A program made the position numbers and the translations under genes. From contig DASXCQ010000020.1 of NCBI GenBank assembly GCA_036491115.1, positions 124,001 through 188,000 on the forward strand: 64,000 nucleotides of DNA, written 5' to 3'. Position 1 is the stretch's first letter; every line of letters starts with the position of its first letter. Under the pieces are notes generated by a model that did no database searches, was not told the DNA's origin, and saw nothing but the letters and a program-made list of their open reading frames with translations. Shown piece by piece: positions 42,887 through 52,482 of the stretch. This DNA is from DATEPR01 sp036491115 (GTDB lineage Bacteria; Actinomycetota; Actinomycetes; Mycobacteriales; Pseudonocardiaceae).

Positions 42887-44701
42887 ATGTCCGGCACCCA
42901 GCGGGACTCCGTCCTGCGCCTCGCCGATGAACTCCGCGACCTGGCCGGTCACCTCTCCCGGGTGGCCGACGAACTGCTCATCGACCGCAAGCCCGAACCG
43001 GCACCGGTAGCCGCCGCCCCACCGCCACCGCACCTGGCCCCGCCACCGCCAACGCGGCTGGTCTCGCCGCCGCCGGGACCAACGCGGCTGGTCTCGCCGC
43101 CGCCGGCACCGCCGCCGCCCGTTCCCGCGGTCGACGAGTTCTGGGACACCTGTCGGGTCGACACCGAGCGGGCGCTGACCGCCCCGCCGACATCCGGTGC
43201 GCTCACCTGGGACCTGGTGGGCAGCCGTTCGCTGGCCTGGCTGGGTGGCGCGGTCACCGTGCTGGGCGTGGTCCTGCTGCTGATCCTCGCCGTCCAGGAG
43301 GGCCTGCTCGGGCCCGGTCCCCGGCTGCTGGCCGGCATCGGCCTGGCCGGGGTGCTGCTCGCCGCCGGTGCCGTGGCGCACCGCAAGCCCGCCGGCCAGG
43401 CGGGTGCGTTCGCGCTGTGTGCCACCGGTTTCGCGACGCTGTACGCGGACGCGGTCGCCGCCACCAGCCTGTACGGGTTCCTGCCCGACGCCGCCGGCCT
43501 GGTGGGAGCCCTGGTGGTGGCCGCGACCGGGCTGCTGCTGGCTGATCGCTGGGGGAGCGAGGCGCTGGCGGTGTTCGTCGTCCTCGCGGCGGCGGCGGGC
43601 GCGCCGATCATCACCGGGCTGAACCCGCTGCTGAGCGCCTTCCTGCTGGTGCTGGCCGTGGCGGCGACGCCGGTGCGGCTGCGCCGGAACTGGCGGTACC
43701 TGGCTGTCGCCGCCGCGGCACCGCCACTGGTGACGACGTTCGCGCTGACCGGCGTCGGCTTCGCTTCGCCGGGTGGCCAGGTCACCGGCGCGGTGGTGGT
43801 CGCGCTGGTCACGGTGGTCGGCACCCTCGCACTGGCCATCGCCACCGTGCTGCGGAATCCGGCCGACCCGGTCGCCGTCGGACTGTTGGCCGCGGCGCCG
43901 GTGCCGGTGATCGCCGCGGCGGGCCTGCTGTCCGCGCCGGTGGCGGCCGGGGCACTGGCCGCCGTGGCCGTGCCGCTGGTGGTGCTGTGGGCGATACACC
44001 TCGCCCATGGGGCGTTCCCCAGCGCGTTCGCCGGTACGGCCGGCATCGCCGCAGCGGTCGTCGTCGGCCAGGCCACCGTGACGGCCACCGTCGGTCACGG
44101 TGCCGCGCTGCCCATCGCGCTGCTGTGCCAGTCGATCCTGTTGGCGCTGGTCGCGAGGGTGCGGGCCGGCCGGGGGTCGTTGGTGGTCGCCTCCGTGTAC
44201 GGGCTGGCGGGTGTCGTCCTGGCGGTCATCGGCCCGGTGCCGCCGGCCGCGTTGCTGCTGGTGGGTCAGGCAGGCGTGCTGGGCGTGCCGGCGCTGGTGG
44301 TGTCGGCGGCGATCGTGCTGGCGGCGGTGTCGATCGGCTGGTCGGCGCCCCGGCAGCCGGTGCGGAACGTGACGCTCGGACTGGCCGCGCTCTACGGCTA
44401 CGCCGGCACCGTGCTGTCGGCCGCGCTGCTGGTCTGGCCGGGTGCCACCGGGTTCCGGATCGGCCAGGTGGTGATCACCGTGAGCCTGGCGGCCGGCGCG
44501 CTCGTCCTGCTGGCCAGGGGTGCCAGGTCGGTGCCGGCGCGGATCGCCGGCCTTGCCATGGTCGGCGCCGCCGTGCTCAAGCTGGGCGCGTTCGACCTGG
44601 AGACGCTGGACGGCATCGTGCGGGTCAGCGCGTGCCTGGGTGCCGGTGTGGTGCTGCTGGTGGCCGGGGTGCGCTACGCACGGGTCGGCTCAGGTCCCTG
44701 A
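42887..44701 (+). CDS. DUF2339 family multi-pass membrane protein
   Basis: A 604-residue protein. Residues 1-30 form a helical segment (LADELRDLAGHLSRVADELL), and 36-80 a Pro-rich linker containing a 10-residue duplication (TRLVSPPP units). From about 115 on there are more than a dozen hydrophobic helices in the DUF2339 pattern (RSLAWLGGAVTVLGVVLLL). Members are widespread in actinobacteria and uncharacterised. It overlaps the convergent paaI by 12 bp. Confidence 0.85.
   Translation: MSGTQRDSVLRLADELRDLAGHLSRVADELLIDRKPEPAPVAAAPPPPHLAPPPPTRLVSPPPGPTRLVSPPPAPPPPVPAVDEFWDTCRVDTERALTAPPTSGALTWDLVGSRSLAWLGGAVTVLGVVLLLILAVQEGLLGPGPRLLAGIGLAGVLLAAGAVAHRKPAGQAGAFALCATGFATLYADAVAATSLYGFLPDAAGLVGALVVAATGLLLADRWGSEALAVFVVLAAAAGAPIITGLNPLLSAFLLVLAVAATPVRLRRNWRYLAVAAAAPPLVTTFALTGVGFASPGGQVTGAVVVALVTVVGTLALAIATVLRNPADPVAVGLLAAAPVPVIAAAGLLSAPVAAGALAAVAVPLVVLWAIHLAHGAFPSAFAGTAGIAAAVVVGQATVTATVGHGAALPIALLCQSILLALVARVRAGRGSLVVASVYGLAGVVLAVIGPVPPAALLLVGQAGVLGVPALVVSAAIVLAAVSIGWSAPRQPVRNVTLGLAALYGYAGTVLSAALLVWPGATGFRIGQVVITVSLAAGALVLLARGARSVPARIAGLAMVGAAVLKLGAFDLETLDGIVRVSACLGAGVVLLVAGVRYARVGSGP
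43051..43110 (+). repeat. 30-bp in-frame tandem duplication in the DUF2339 gene
   Basis: Two adjacent 30-bp units (43051-43080, 43081-43110), each starting AACGCGGCTGGTCTCGCC, differ at a single base (G versus C at unit position 27). They encode the repeated TRLVSPPP linker. Near-identity points to a recent slippage or duplication event. Confidence 0.85.
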
Positions 44702-45091
44702 GCGCTCGCCGATGGTCCGGCTGCGGCCGCGGAACTCGGCGATGACGGTGTCGTCGCGGCGGACGGTGACGTCGTAGATGCCGTTGCGGCCGTAGCCGGT
44801 GCGCTGCTGCGCCGTGGCCACCAGCAGGTCGCCCAGCCGGGCGCTGGCGACGAAACTGATCTCCGCGCCGGATGCGACGGTGACCGGGCCGAAGCTGTTG
44901 CACGCGCAGGCGAACGTGGTGTCGGCGAGCAGGAAGACGTAGCCGCCGTGGGCGATGTCATGGCCGTTGATCATGGACTCGGTCACCCGCATCCTGGCCA
45001 CGGCCCGCCCGTCCCGGGCCTCGACCAGCTCGATGCCCAACTTCCGGGATGCCGCATCGGCGTCGAACATCGTGTGTGCCGCGTTGCTCAC
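44690..45091 (-). CDS. paaI: Hydroxyphenylacetyl-CoA thioesterase PaaI
   Basis: A 133-residue hot-dog thioesterase. The PaaI motif is HGGYVFLLADTTFACACNS at about 49-67, with the conserved Asp of LADT and preceding Asn-Gly-His-Asp-Ile-Ala-His. It hydrolyses ring-hydroxylated or stalled phenylacetyl-CoA derivatives and protects CoA pools. It is divergent from paaA across an 83-bp gap holding a PaaR-like box, which supports the specific name over a generic thioesterase. Confidence 0.9.
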   Translation of the reverse strand: MSNAAHTMFDADAASRKLGIELVEARDGRAVARMRVTESMINGHDIAHGGYVFLLADTTFACACNSFGPVTVASGAEISFVASARLGDLLVATAQQRTGYGRNGIYDVTVRRDDTVIAEFRGRSRTIGERSGT

Positions 45092-45136
45092 GCCGTCCTC
45101 ACTTTCGCGTGACCGGGAACGACGGTACCATAACTT

Positions 45137-45158
45137 CCTGAACGTTCGGTCGGTAATT
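45137..45158. promoter_or_regulatory. PaaR-like operator between paaI and paaA
   Basis: On the minus strand the 22 bp AATTACCGACCGAACGTTCA+GG match the reported corynebacterial PaaR motif ACTNACCGNNCGNNCGGTNAGT at most fixed positions, including the whole ACCG-CG-CG core. It lies 17 bp before the paaA GTG and overlaps its leader. PaaR is a TetR repressor relieved by phenylacetyl-CoA. The regulator gene itself is not obvious in this window. Confidence 0.6.
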
Positions 45159-45174
45159 CAGGAGGAGGCCGACG

Positions 45175-46109
<935 letters not shown>

Positions 46110-46113
<4 letters not shown>

Positions 46114-46391
46114 ACAACTGGCCGCTGTACGAGGTGTTCGTGCGCGGGAAGCGGGGCCTCAACCACGTGCACGTCGGGTCGCTGCACGCGGCGGACGACC
46201 AGATGGCCCTGCACCACGCCAGGGACCTCTACACCCGGCGCAACGAGGGCGTGAGCATCTGGGTGGTGCGGGCGGCCGACATCACCGCCTCCAGCCCGGA
46301 CGAGAAGGACCCGTTCTTCGCACCCAGCGGTGACAAGGTCTATCGCCACCCCACGTTCTACGAGATCCCCGACGACGTCCCCCACATCTGA
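46110..46391 (+). CDS. paaB: 1,2-phenylacetyl-CoA epoxidase subunit PaaB
   Basis: A 93-residue protein with the complete PaaB pattern: NNWPLYEVFVRGKRGLNHVHVGSLHA (first 18 shown as NWPLYEVFVRGKRGLNHV), ALHHARDLYTRRNEGVSIWVV, and YRHPTFYEIPDDVPHI at the C-terminus. PaaB is essential for epoxidase activity and bridges PaaAC dimers. It is coupled to paaA by ATGA. Confidence 0.95.
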
Positions 46392-46401
46392 GCGGGTAGC
46401 C

Positions 46402-47223
46402 ATGTCCTTCGACAACGTCTACGAGGCGATCACCGAGGAGCAGGACGACTCCCGGTGGGCGTTCGGCACCGGGTTCGCCGATCCACTGTCCGGTGTGGAC
46501 GCAACCGTGCCGGCGGGCGTGACCGCCGACGAGTGCCTGGCACTCGGCGACGACGCGCTGATCATGTCGCACCGGTTGCAGGAATGGGTGACGCGCGCGC
46601 CCGAACTGGAGGACGAGGTCGCACTGGCCAACATCGGCCTCGACCTGCTGGGCCAGGCCCGGCTGCTGCTCACCAGGGCCGGGCAGATCGACGGTTCCGG
46701 GCGCGGCGAGGACGACTTCGCCTTCCTGCGGGACGAGCACGAGTTCCGCAACGTGCGGCTGGTGGAACTGGACGACGGGCATTTCGGCCACCTCGTCGCC
46801 CGGCTGTTCGTGTTCGGCGTGTGGCGGCTGGCGCTGTTGCGCCGGCTGCTGGACGCCACGGACCCGGTGCTGGCGGCGATCGCGGCCAAGGCCGTCAAGG
46901 AACTCGGCTACCACCGGGAGTACGCGGCCGGCTGGGTGGTCCGGCTCGGCGACGGGACCGACCTGTCGCACCAGCGGATGCAGGAGGGCCTGGACGCCAC
47001 CTGGCCCTACGTGCCCGAGTTGTTCCAGGGCCCGGAACGCGCCGAGTTCGACGAGGTCGTGGACCAGGTCCTCGCCGCCGCCACGCTGCACCGGCCCGAC
47101 GGAGGAGCCGTGGGCGCGGTGGGTGGCCGGGCCGGCCGGGACGGCGTGCACACCGAGCGGATGGGCTTCCTGCTGGCCGACCTGCAGAGCGTGGCGCGGG
47201 CCCATCCGGGGGCGACATGGTGA
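46402..47223 (+). CDS. paaC: 1,2-phenylacetyl-CoA epoxidase subunit PaaC
   Basis: A 273-residue ferritin-like subunit that is structural and lacks a full metal site. Recognisable stretches are ALGDDALIMSHRLQEWV near 47, ELEDEVALANIGLDLLGQARLLL near 67-89, and KAVKELGYHREYAAGWVVRLGDGT near 155-178. It forms the stable heterodimer with PaaA. ATG at 46402 lies 10 bp after the paaB stop. It overlaps paaD by 7 bp. Confidence 0.95.
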   Translation: MSFDNVYEAITEEQDDSRWAFGTGFADPLSGVDATVPAGVTADECLALGDDALIMSHRLQEWVTRAPELEDEVALANIGLDLLGQARLLLTRAGQIDGSGRGEDDFAFLRDEHEFRNVRLVELDDGHFGHLVARLFVFGVWRLALLRRLLDATDPVLAAIAAKAVKELGYHREYAAGWVVRLGDGTDLSHQRMQEGLDATWPYVPELFQGPERAEFDEVVDQVLAAATLHRPDGGAVGAVGGRAGRDGVHTERMGFLLADLQSVARAHPGATW

Positions 47224-47699
47224 CCGCCCGGGCCGTGGCGGCGTCGGTGACCGATCCGGAGCTGCCCATGCTGACCCTGGCCGATCTCGGCGTGCTGCGT
47301 GCCGTGGACGAGACCGGCGGCCGGGTCGTCGTGTCGATCACCCCGACCTACAGCGGCTGCCCGGCCATGGACACCATGCGCGACGACCTGGTGCACGCCC
47401 TGACCGACGCCGGCTACGCCGACGTGGAGGTCCGCACCGTCCTGCACCCGGCGTGGACCAGCGACTGGATCAGCGAGCACGGCAGGCGGGCACTGGCCGC
47501 CGCCGGCATCGCCCCGCCCGGTCCGGCGCCCGCAGGCCCGGTGCCGCTCACCCTGGGCCGCCCGCGCCGCGGGCTGACCTGTCCCCGCTGCGGTTGCGCC
47601 GACACCGAGGAACTGTCCCGGTTCGGCGCCACGGCCTGCCGGGCGCTGTGGCGGTGCCGGTCCTGTGCGGAACCGTTCGAACACGTCAAGGAAATCTGA
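47217..47699 (+). CDS. paaD: Phenylacetyl-CoA epoxidase maturation subunit PaaD (MIP18/DUF59 plus zinc ribbon)
   Basis: A 160-residue protein. An N-terminal DUF59/MIP18 domain (about 5-80: VTDPELPMLTLADLGVLR, PTYSGCPAMDTM with the conserved Cys) is followed by a C-terminal zinc ribbon (CPRCGC near 122 and CRSC near 149). It is thought to help assemble the iron-sulfur or di-iron centres of the complex. ATG at 47217 and the in-frame GTG three bases later are both usable starts. Confidence 0.93.
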   Translation: MVTARAVAASVTDPELPMLTLADLGVLRAVDETGGRVVVSITPTYSGCPAMDTMRDDLVHALTDAGYADVEVRTVLHPAWTSDWISEHGRRALAAAGIAPPGPAPAGPVPLTLGRPRRGLTCPRCGCADTEELSRFGATACRALWRCRSCAEPFEHVKEI

Positions 47700-48769
47700 T
47701 GGCCGCCAGCACCAGGGTCGGCTTCCACGAGCTGACCGTGTCCGACGTCGCGCGGCTGTGCGCGGACGCCGTCGCCGTCACCTTCGACGTGCCGACCGAC
47801 CTGTCGGCCGACTTCGCCTTCCGGCCCGGCCAGTCGCTGACCCTGCGCCGCAGGGTGGAGGGCCGCGACGAGCGGCGCTCCTACTCCATCTGCGCCCCGG
47901 CGGGCGCCGCTCCCCGGATCGGCGTGCGCGAGGTGCCGGACGGGCTGTTCTCGTCGTGGCTGGTGCACGGCCTGCGGCCCGGTGACCGGATCGAGGTCGG
48001 CACCCCCACCGGCACGTTCACCCCCGACCTGCACACCTCGGGACACCACGTGCTGATCGCCGCGGGCTCGGGCATCACGCCGGTGCTGTCCATCGTCGCG
48101 TCGGTGCTGCGCGACCCGGCCAGCGAGGTCACTCTGCTCTACGGCAACCGGCGCACCGACACCGTCATGTTCGCCGACGAACTCGCCGACCTGAAGGACC
48201 GCTACCCGGCCCGGCTGAACCTGGTGCACGTGCTGTCCAGGGAACCGCGCGAAGTGGATCTGTTCTCCGGCCGGCTGGACGCGGCCAGGCTGACCGCGCT
48301 GTTCGCGATCCTGCCACCGATAGATGCCGTCGATCACTGGTGGCTGTGCGGACCGTTCGGCATGGTGGCCGACGCGCGGGACGTGCTGGCCGTTGCCGGC
48401 GTGCCCGCGGAGCGGATCCACAGGGAACTGTTCTATGTGGACGACGTGCCGCCCGAGCCGGTCCGGCACGCCGACGCCCTGCCCGACGGCATCACCACCG
48501 ACGTGACCATCGTGCTGGACGGCCGCTCCACGACGATGGCGCTGCCCAGGGATGTGCCGGTGCTGGAGAGCGCGCAGCGGGTCCGGCCCGACCTGCCGTT
48601 CGCCTGCAAGGGCGGCGTGTGCGGCACGTGCCGGGCGCGGTTGACCGAGGGCGAGGTGGCCATGCGCCGCAACTTCGCGCTGGAACCGGCCGAGCTCGCC
48701 GCCGGTTTCGTGCTGACGTGCCAGTCCCTGCCGGTGTCGGAGACGCTGACGGTCGACTACGACAGCTGA
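47699..48769 (+). CDS. paaE: Phenylacetyl-CoA epoxidase reductase PaaE
   Basis: A 356-residue reductase. The N-terminal FNR-type FAD/NADPH domain covers about 1-235 (RRSYSIC for FAD, AAGSGITPVLSI for NADPH, LCGPFGMV). A C-terminal plant-type [2Fe-2S] domain follows, with Cys in CKGGVCGTC near 302-310 and CQS near 341. It transfers electrons from NADPH to PaaA. It starts inside the paaD stop (TGATG) and its 3' end overlaps the convergent gene by 13 bp. No paaK, paaG, paaZ or paaJ gene follows. Confidence 0.95.
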   Translation: MAASTRVGFHELTVSDVARLCADAVAVTFDVPTDLSADFAFRPGQSLTLRRRVEGRDERRSYSICAPAGAAPRIGVREVPDGLFSSWLVHGLRPGDRIEVGTPTGTFTPDLHTSGHHVLIAAGSGITPVLSIVASVLRDPASEVTLLYGNRRTDTVMFADELADLKDRYPARLNLVHVLSREPREVDLFSGRLDAARLTALFAILPPIDAVDHWWLCGPFGMVADARDVLAVAGVPAERIHRELFYVDDVPPEPVRHADALPDGITTDVTIVLDGRSTTMALPRDVPVLESAQRVRPDLPFACKGGVCGTCRARLTEGEVAMRRNFALEPAELAAGFVLTCQSLPVSETLTVDYDS

Positions 48770-49374
48770 CCGAGCAGGTGCGCCGCCGTGCGGCAGCCCG
48801 CGGTGGCCAGTTCCAGGTTGGCCAGCGACGCGGCGTGCACCTCGTCGGTGGCAGCCATGACGCAGTCGCTGACCACGTAGACGGTCAGGCCGAGATCGGT
48901 GCCGTGCCGCGCGGTCTGCTCCACGGTGAGATTGGTCGACACACCGGTGACGAACAGCGTGTCGATGCCGTGTGCGGAGAACCACTCCGGCAGGTCGTCG
49001 CCGGCCAGCCCGGACAGCTTCTGGTTGTCCACCACGCGGTCCGATTCGGCCAGTGGCGCCATCTCGTCGATCAGGGCGGCGCCCGGCGCGTCCGGCCGGA
49101 ACGCAGCTTGTGCTTCGCCGACGGCGTTCATGAAAGTTGTGTTGCGTACCAACCCGCCTTCGCCCTCCGGCACGGTGAAGCGGGTGAACACCACCGGCAG
49201 GCCGGCGTTGCGTGCGCCCGCATGGAACCGCGCCGCGCGGTCCACCACACCGCTGGCCGCCACCGGCGCGGCGAGCATGCCGCCGAAGAAGCCCTCGGCC
49301 CGGATCACGTTGACCTGCCAGTGCAGCGCGAGCACAGCGGCACCAGCGGCGGGAATCGTCTGGTCGTCCGTCAC
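48757..49374 (-). CDS. Isochorismatase-fold protein lacking catalytic Asp and Cys
   Basis: A 205-residue protein with the isochorismatase-like hydrolase fold (FFGGML, VVFTRFTVPEGEGG, FVTGVSTNLTVEQTA, VYVVSDC). The triad normally reads Asp-Lys-Cys. Here the Asp site in VLALHWQ is His18, Lys119 is kept in VVDNQKLSG, and the Cys site in TNLTVE is Thr150. It is therefore unlikely to be an ordinary amidohydrolase of this family. GTG at 49374 has AGGA upstream; GTG at 49407 is an alternative. Confidence 0.8.
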   Translation of the reverse strand: MTDDQTIPAAGAAVLALHWQVNVIRAEGFFGGMLAAPVAASGVVDRAARFHAGARNAGLPVVFTRFTVPEGEGGLVRNTTFMNAVGEAQAAFRPDAPGAALIDEMAPLAESDRVVDNQKLSGLAGDDLPEWFSAHGIDTLFVTGVSTNLTVEQTARHGTDLGLTVYVVSDCVMAATDEVHAASLANLELATAGCRTAAHLLGQLS

Positions 49375-49407
49375 ACGGCGATCCTGCCACGACGGCACGC
49401 GGTCCAC

Positions 49408-49626
49408 GATGGACGGGAAAGCCCCCGGCCGCTGGGGGGAGGTCGGCCGGGGGCTTCAGACCCGGCTGTTGGGGGATCAGCCGGGGGTCTTCGTGCGTAC
49501 ACGGGACAGTGTGCCAGACGTCAGCGGAATTGGGATGCCACTCGGCGAAAACCCGAGCCTTATATCGTCGGATGTACTCGGATGTCCGACGCTACACATC
49601 CGTTCGGTCGCACTTATCATCACCGC
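49408..49626. other. 219-bp divergent intergenic region with two tandem hairpins
   Basis: Hairpin 1: a perfect 12-bp stem AAGCCCCCGGCC (49419-49430) / GGCCGGGGGCTT (49445-49456). Hairpin 2: AGACCC-GGCT (49458-49467) pairs with AGCC-GG-GGGTCT (49479-49490) with a 2-nt bulge. Both look like terminators, yet the flanking genes point away from each other. The rest, up to GTG 49627, holds a TTATCA that could be a -10. Confidence 0.6.
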
Positions 49627-50406
49627 GTGGCGCAGTCCCAGTCTACCGAACGCGTGGCGCCGGATCGGCTGGCCGCCGGTGTCGTACTGGCCAGTGGATC
49701 GGGTACGCGGGTCGGTGGCGAGCTCAACAAGGTCTACCTGCCGATGGCCGGACGCAGGGTCGTCGGCTGGTCGTTGACGGCGTTGTCGCGGGTCGTGGGC
49801 GTGCTGGTGCTGGTGATCCGGCCGCAGGACCGGGCACTGGCCGACGAGGTGCTCGCCGATCCGGCACTGGCCGGGGTGGTGGTGGACGTCACCCATGGCG
49901 GGGCCAGCCGGCAGGATTCGGAGCTGCTGGCGTTGCGACTGCTGGCCGAGCGGATCCACTCCGGCGCCGTCGACACCGTCCTCATCCACGACGCGGCCCG
50001 CCCGCTGGTCACCCCCGAACTGGCCGCCGCGATACTGCGTGCCGCCCGCGAATCCGGCGGCGCCATTCCCGGCGTGCCCAGGGCCGACCTGGTGCGCGTC
50101 GACGCCGACGGTGTCGTCGCCGAGGCCGACCTGGGCCGGGTGGTCACCGTGCAGACACCGCAGGGCTACCGGGCCGCGCCGCTGCTGGCCGCCTACGAGC
50201 AGGCGGCGGCCGACGGATTCGCCGGCACCGACACGGCGGCGTGCATGGCGCGGTACTCCGGTGTCGCCACCCGCTGCATTCCGGGTGACGTGCACAACAT
50301 GAAGATCACGTACCCGTACGACGTCGCGATCGCAGGACAACTGCTGGCGCGCGATACTGCCCGCTATGACGTGGATGGTGTACGGGGCGTACGGCTACAC
50401 AGGTGA
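49627..50406 (+). CDS. IspD-like 2-C-methyl-D-erythritol 4-phosphate cytidylyltransferase
   Basis: A 259-residue nucleotidyltransferase of the IspD/TarI family. The N-terminal CTP loop is LASGSGTRVGGELNKVYLP (about 22-40), compared with the usual GxGxRmGxxxPKQ. The metal/CTP Asp lies in LIHDAARPLV near 120, and TPQGY near 178 is as in IspD. It would make CDP-methylerythritol or a CDP-alditol. No ispF neighbour is present and the Pro-Lys-Gln triplet is altered to Asn-Lys-Val, so a paralogue with another sugar phosphate is possible. Its end overlaps the next gene by 41 bp. Confidence 0.78.
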   Translation: MAQSQSTERVAPDRLAAGVVLASGSGTRVGGELNKVYLPMAGRRVVGWSLTALSRVVGVLVLVIRPQDRALADEVLADPALAGVVVDVTHGGASRQDSELLALRLLAERIHSGAVDTVLIHDAARPLVTPELAAAILRAARESGGAIPGVPRADLVRVDADGVVAEADLGRVVTVQTPQGYRAAPLLAAYEQAAADGFAGTDTAACMARYSGVATRCIPGDVHNMKITYPYDVAIAGQLLARDTARYDVDGVRGVRLHR

Positions 50407-51454
50407 GCTGGTGGCGAAGCAGGCGGTGGCCCGAGGCGAACTGCCGGTGCTGGCCGGCAGGTCGGCGGAGAAACTGATACCGGTGGCCGAAAGCCTCGGC
50501 TGCCCGCACGTCGTGGTGTCGCTGGACGACCGGTCGGGACTGCGCGCCGCGCTGGCCGGCGTCGACGTCGTCGCCCATTGTGCGGGACCGTTCGCCCGCA
50601 CCTCGACCGACATGGTGGACGCCTGCCTGGACACCGGAACGCACTACCTCGACATCACCGGTGAGATCGATGTGTTCGAGGGCATCTACGCGCGGCACGA
50701 CGAAGCCGAGCAGGCCGGTGTGGTCCTGTTGCCCGGCGGCGGTTTCGACGTGGTGCCCACCGACTGTCTGGCCGCGATGCTCGCCGAACGCCTGCCCGGC
50801 GCCACCGAACTGGAGTTGGCGTTCACGCTGGGCGGCGGCATCAGCGGCGGCACGCTGAAGACGGCCATCGAGGGTGCCGGCGCGGGCGGCCGGGCCAGGG
50901 TCGACGGTGAGCTGCGCACGGTCCCGCTGGCCCACCGGACGGTCGTCGCCGAGTTCCCCTCCGGTCCCAAACGAGCCACGTCGATCCCTTGGGGCGACGT
51001 GAGTTCCGCGTTCCGGTCCACCGCGATCCCGACCATCACCACCTACACGGTGCTGCCCGGCGGGGATCTGCTGGGCAAGGGACAGCAGTACATCGCGCCG
51101 CTGCTGAAGATGCCGTCGGTGCAGAAGGCCGGCGCGGCACTGGTGGACCGGTGGGTACGCGGGCCGAGCGAGGACCGCCAGGCCGCGCGCCGGGCAGAGG
51201 TGTGGGGCCGGGTCAAACACCCGGACGGCCACGCGGTCGCCGCCGCGCTCACCACGCCCGCCGCGTACGCGTTGACGGCCGACGCCGTGGTGCGGGGAGT
51301 GGCGCGACTGGTGGCCGGCACGGTGGCGCCGGGCGCGCACACCCCGTCCAGCGCCTTCGGCGCCAACTTCGTCGCCGAACTGGACGGCGTCCACCTGGGC
51401 GACGACCTGCCCGGCGACCCGGGCGAGGCGGCTACCGGGCCAGCAGAGAGCTGA
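50366..51454 (+). CDS. Saccharopine dehydrogenase/trans-acting enoyl reductase family protein
   Basis: A 362-residue NAD(P)-binding protein. The Rossmann motif VYGAYGYTGELVA lies at 5-17, followed by VVAHCAGPFARTS near 70 and HYLDITGE near 93, the hallmark of saccharopine-reductase-like proteins such as mycobacterial trans-acting enoyl reductase. The latter reduce polyketide-derived lipids, but no lipid locus is present here. The ATG lies within the last 41 bp of the IspD-like gene; its 3' end overlaps lipA by 23 bp on the other strand. Confidence 0.85.
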   Translation: MTWMVYGAYGYTGELVAKQAVARGELPVLAGRSAEKLIPVAESLGCPHVVVSLDDRSGLRAALAGVDVVAHCAGPFARTSTDMVDACLDTGTHYLDITGEIDVFEGIYARHDEAEQAGVVLLPGGGFDVVPTDCLAAMLAERLPGATELELAFTLGGGISGGTLKTAIEGAGAGGRARVDGELRTVPLAHRTVVAEFPSGPKRATSIPWGDVSSAFRSTAIPTITTYTVLPGGDLLGKGQQYIAPLLKMPSVQKAGAALVDRWVRGPSEDRQAARRAEVWGRVKHPDGHAVAAALTTPAAYALTADAVVRGVARLVAGTVAPGAHTPSSAFGANFVAELDGVHLGDDLPGDPGEAATGPAES

Positions 51455-52433
51455 CCTCCTGGGCGGCCGGGCCGGCCTGGGCGAGGTGGGCCAGGTGCTC
51501 CGGCACCTGCTCACCGCGGTGCGTCATGGCCTGCGCGTACAGCCGGCCCGCCCGGTAGGACGAGCGCACCAGCGGTCCGGCCATCACACCCGCGAAGCCG
51601 ATCCGCTCGGCCGCCTCCTTGTGCCGCACGAACTCCTCCGGCCGCACCCACCGGTCCACCGGGTGGTGCCGCACGGACGGCCGCAGGTACTGGGTGATGG
51701 TCAGGATCTCGCAGCCTGCCTCGTGCAGGTCACGCATGGCGTCGGTGACCTCGTCCGGCGTCTCGCCCATGCCCAGGATCAGGTTGGACTTGGTGACCAG
51801 CCCGGCCTCGCGGGCGGCGGTCAGCACGGCGAGCGAGCGCTCGTAGCGGAAGCCAGGGCGGATCCGCCGGAAGATCCGGGGCACGGTCTCCAGATTGTGC
51901 GCCAGCACCTCGGGGCGCGACGCGAACACCTCGGCCAGCTGGTCGGGCTCGGCGTTGAAGTCGGGGATCAGCAGCTCCACGCCGGTACCCGGGTTGAGCT
52001 GGTGGATGTCGAGGACGGTCTGCGCGTACAGCCAGGCGCCGCCGTCGGCCAGGTCGTCGCGGGCCACACCGGTGACGGTCGCGTACCGCAGGCCCATGGC
52101 CTGCACCGACTCGGCCACCTTGCGCGGCTCGGTACGGTCCAGCTCGGCCGGCCGGCCGGTGTCGATCTGGCAGAAGTCGCACCGCCGCGTGCACTGGTCG
52201 CCGCCGATGAGGAACGTGGCCTCGCGGTCCTCCCAGCATTCGTAGATGTTGGGACAGCCGGCTTCCTCGCACACCGTGTGCAGGCCCTCCCGGTGCACGA
52301 GGGCCTTCAGTTCGGTGTACTCGGGACCCATCCTGGCCCGCGTCCTGATCCAGGATGGCTTCTTCTCGATGGGCGTCTCGCTGTTGCGGACCTCCAGCCG
52401 CAGCAGCTTCCGTCCGTCAGGCGCAACCGTCAC
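51432..52433 (-). CDS. lipA: Lipoyl synthase
   Basis: A 333-residue radical SAM enzyme. The auxiliary cluster Cys are in CEEAGCPNIYEC (near 59-70) and the radical SAM motif is CTRRCDFC (near 87-94). The C-terminal RSSYRAG Ser ligand near 315 is present. It inserts two sulfurs into octanoyl-lipoyl domains. GTG at 52433. With lipB at 56521, the E2 protein at 58242 and lpd at 60087, it forms a lipoate module within 10 kb. Confidence 0.96.
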   Translation of the reverse strand: MTVAPDGRKLLRLEVRNSETPIEKKPSWIRTRARMGPEYTELKALVHREGLHTVCEEAGCPNIYECWEDREATFLIGGDQCTRRCDFCQIDTGRPAELDRTEPRKVAESVQAMGLRYATVTGVARDDLADGGAWLYAQTVLDIHQLNPGTGVELLIPDFNAEPDQLAEVFASRPEVLAHNLETVPRIFRRIRPGFRYERSLAVLTAAREAGLVTKSNLILGMGETPDEVTDAMRDLHEAGCEILTITQYLRPSVRHHPVDRWVRPEEFVRHKEAAERIGFAGVMAGPLVRSSYRAGRLYAQAMTHRGEQVPEHLAHLAQAGPAAQEVSSLLAR

Positions 52434-52482
52434 ACAGCAGACTTTACGCTGATCGGGCTGCCCGTCCGGTGGGTGAGCGGCG

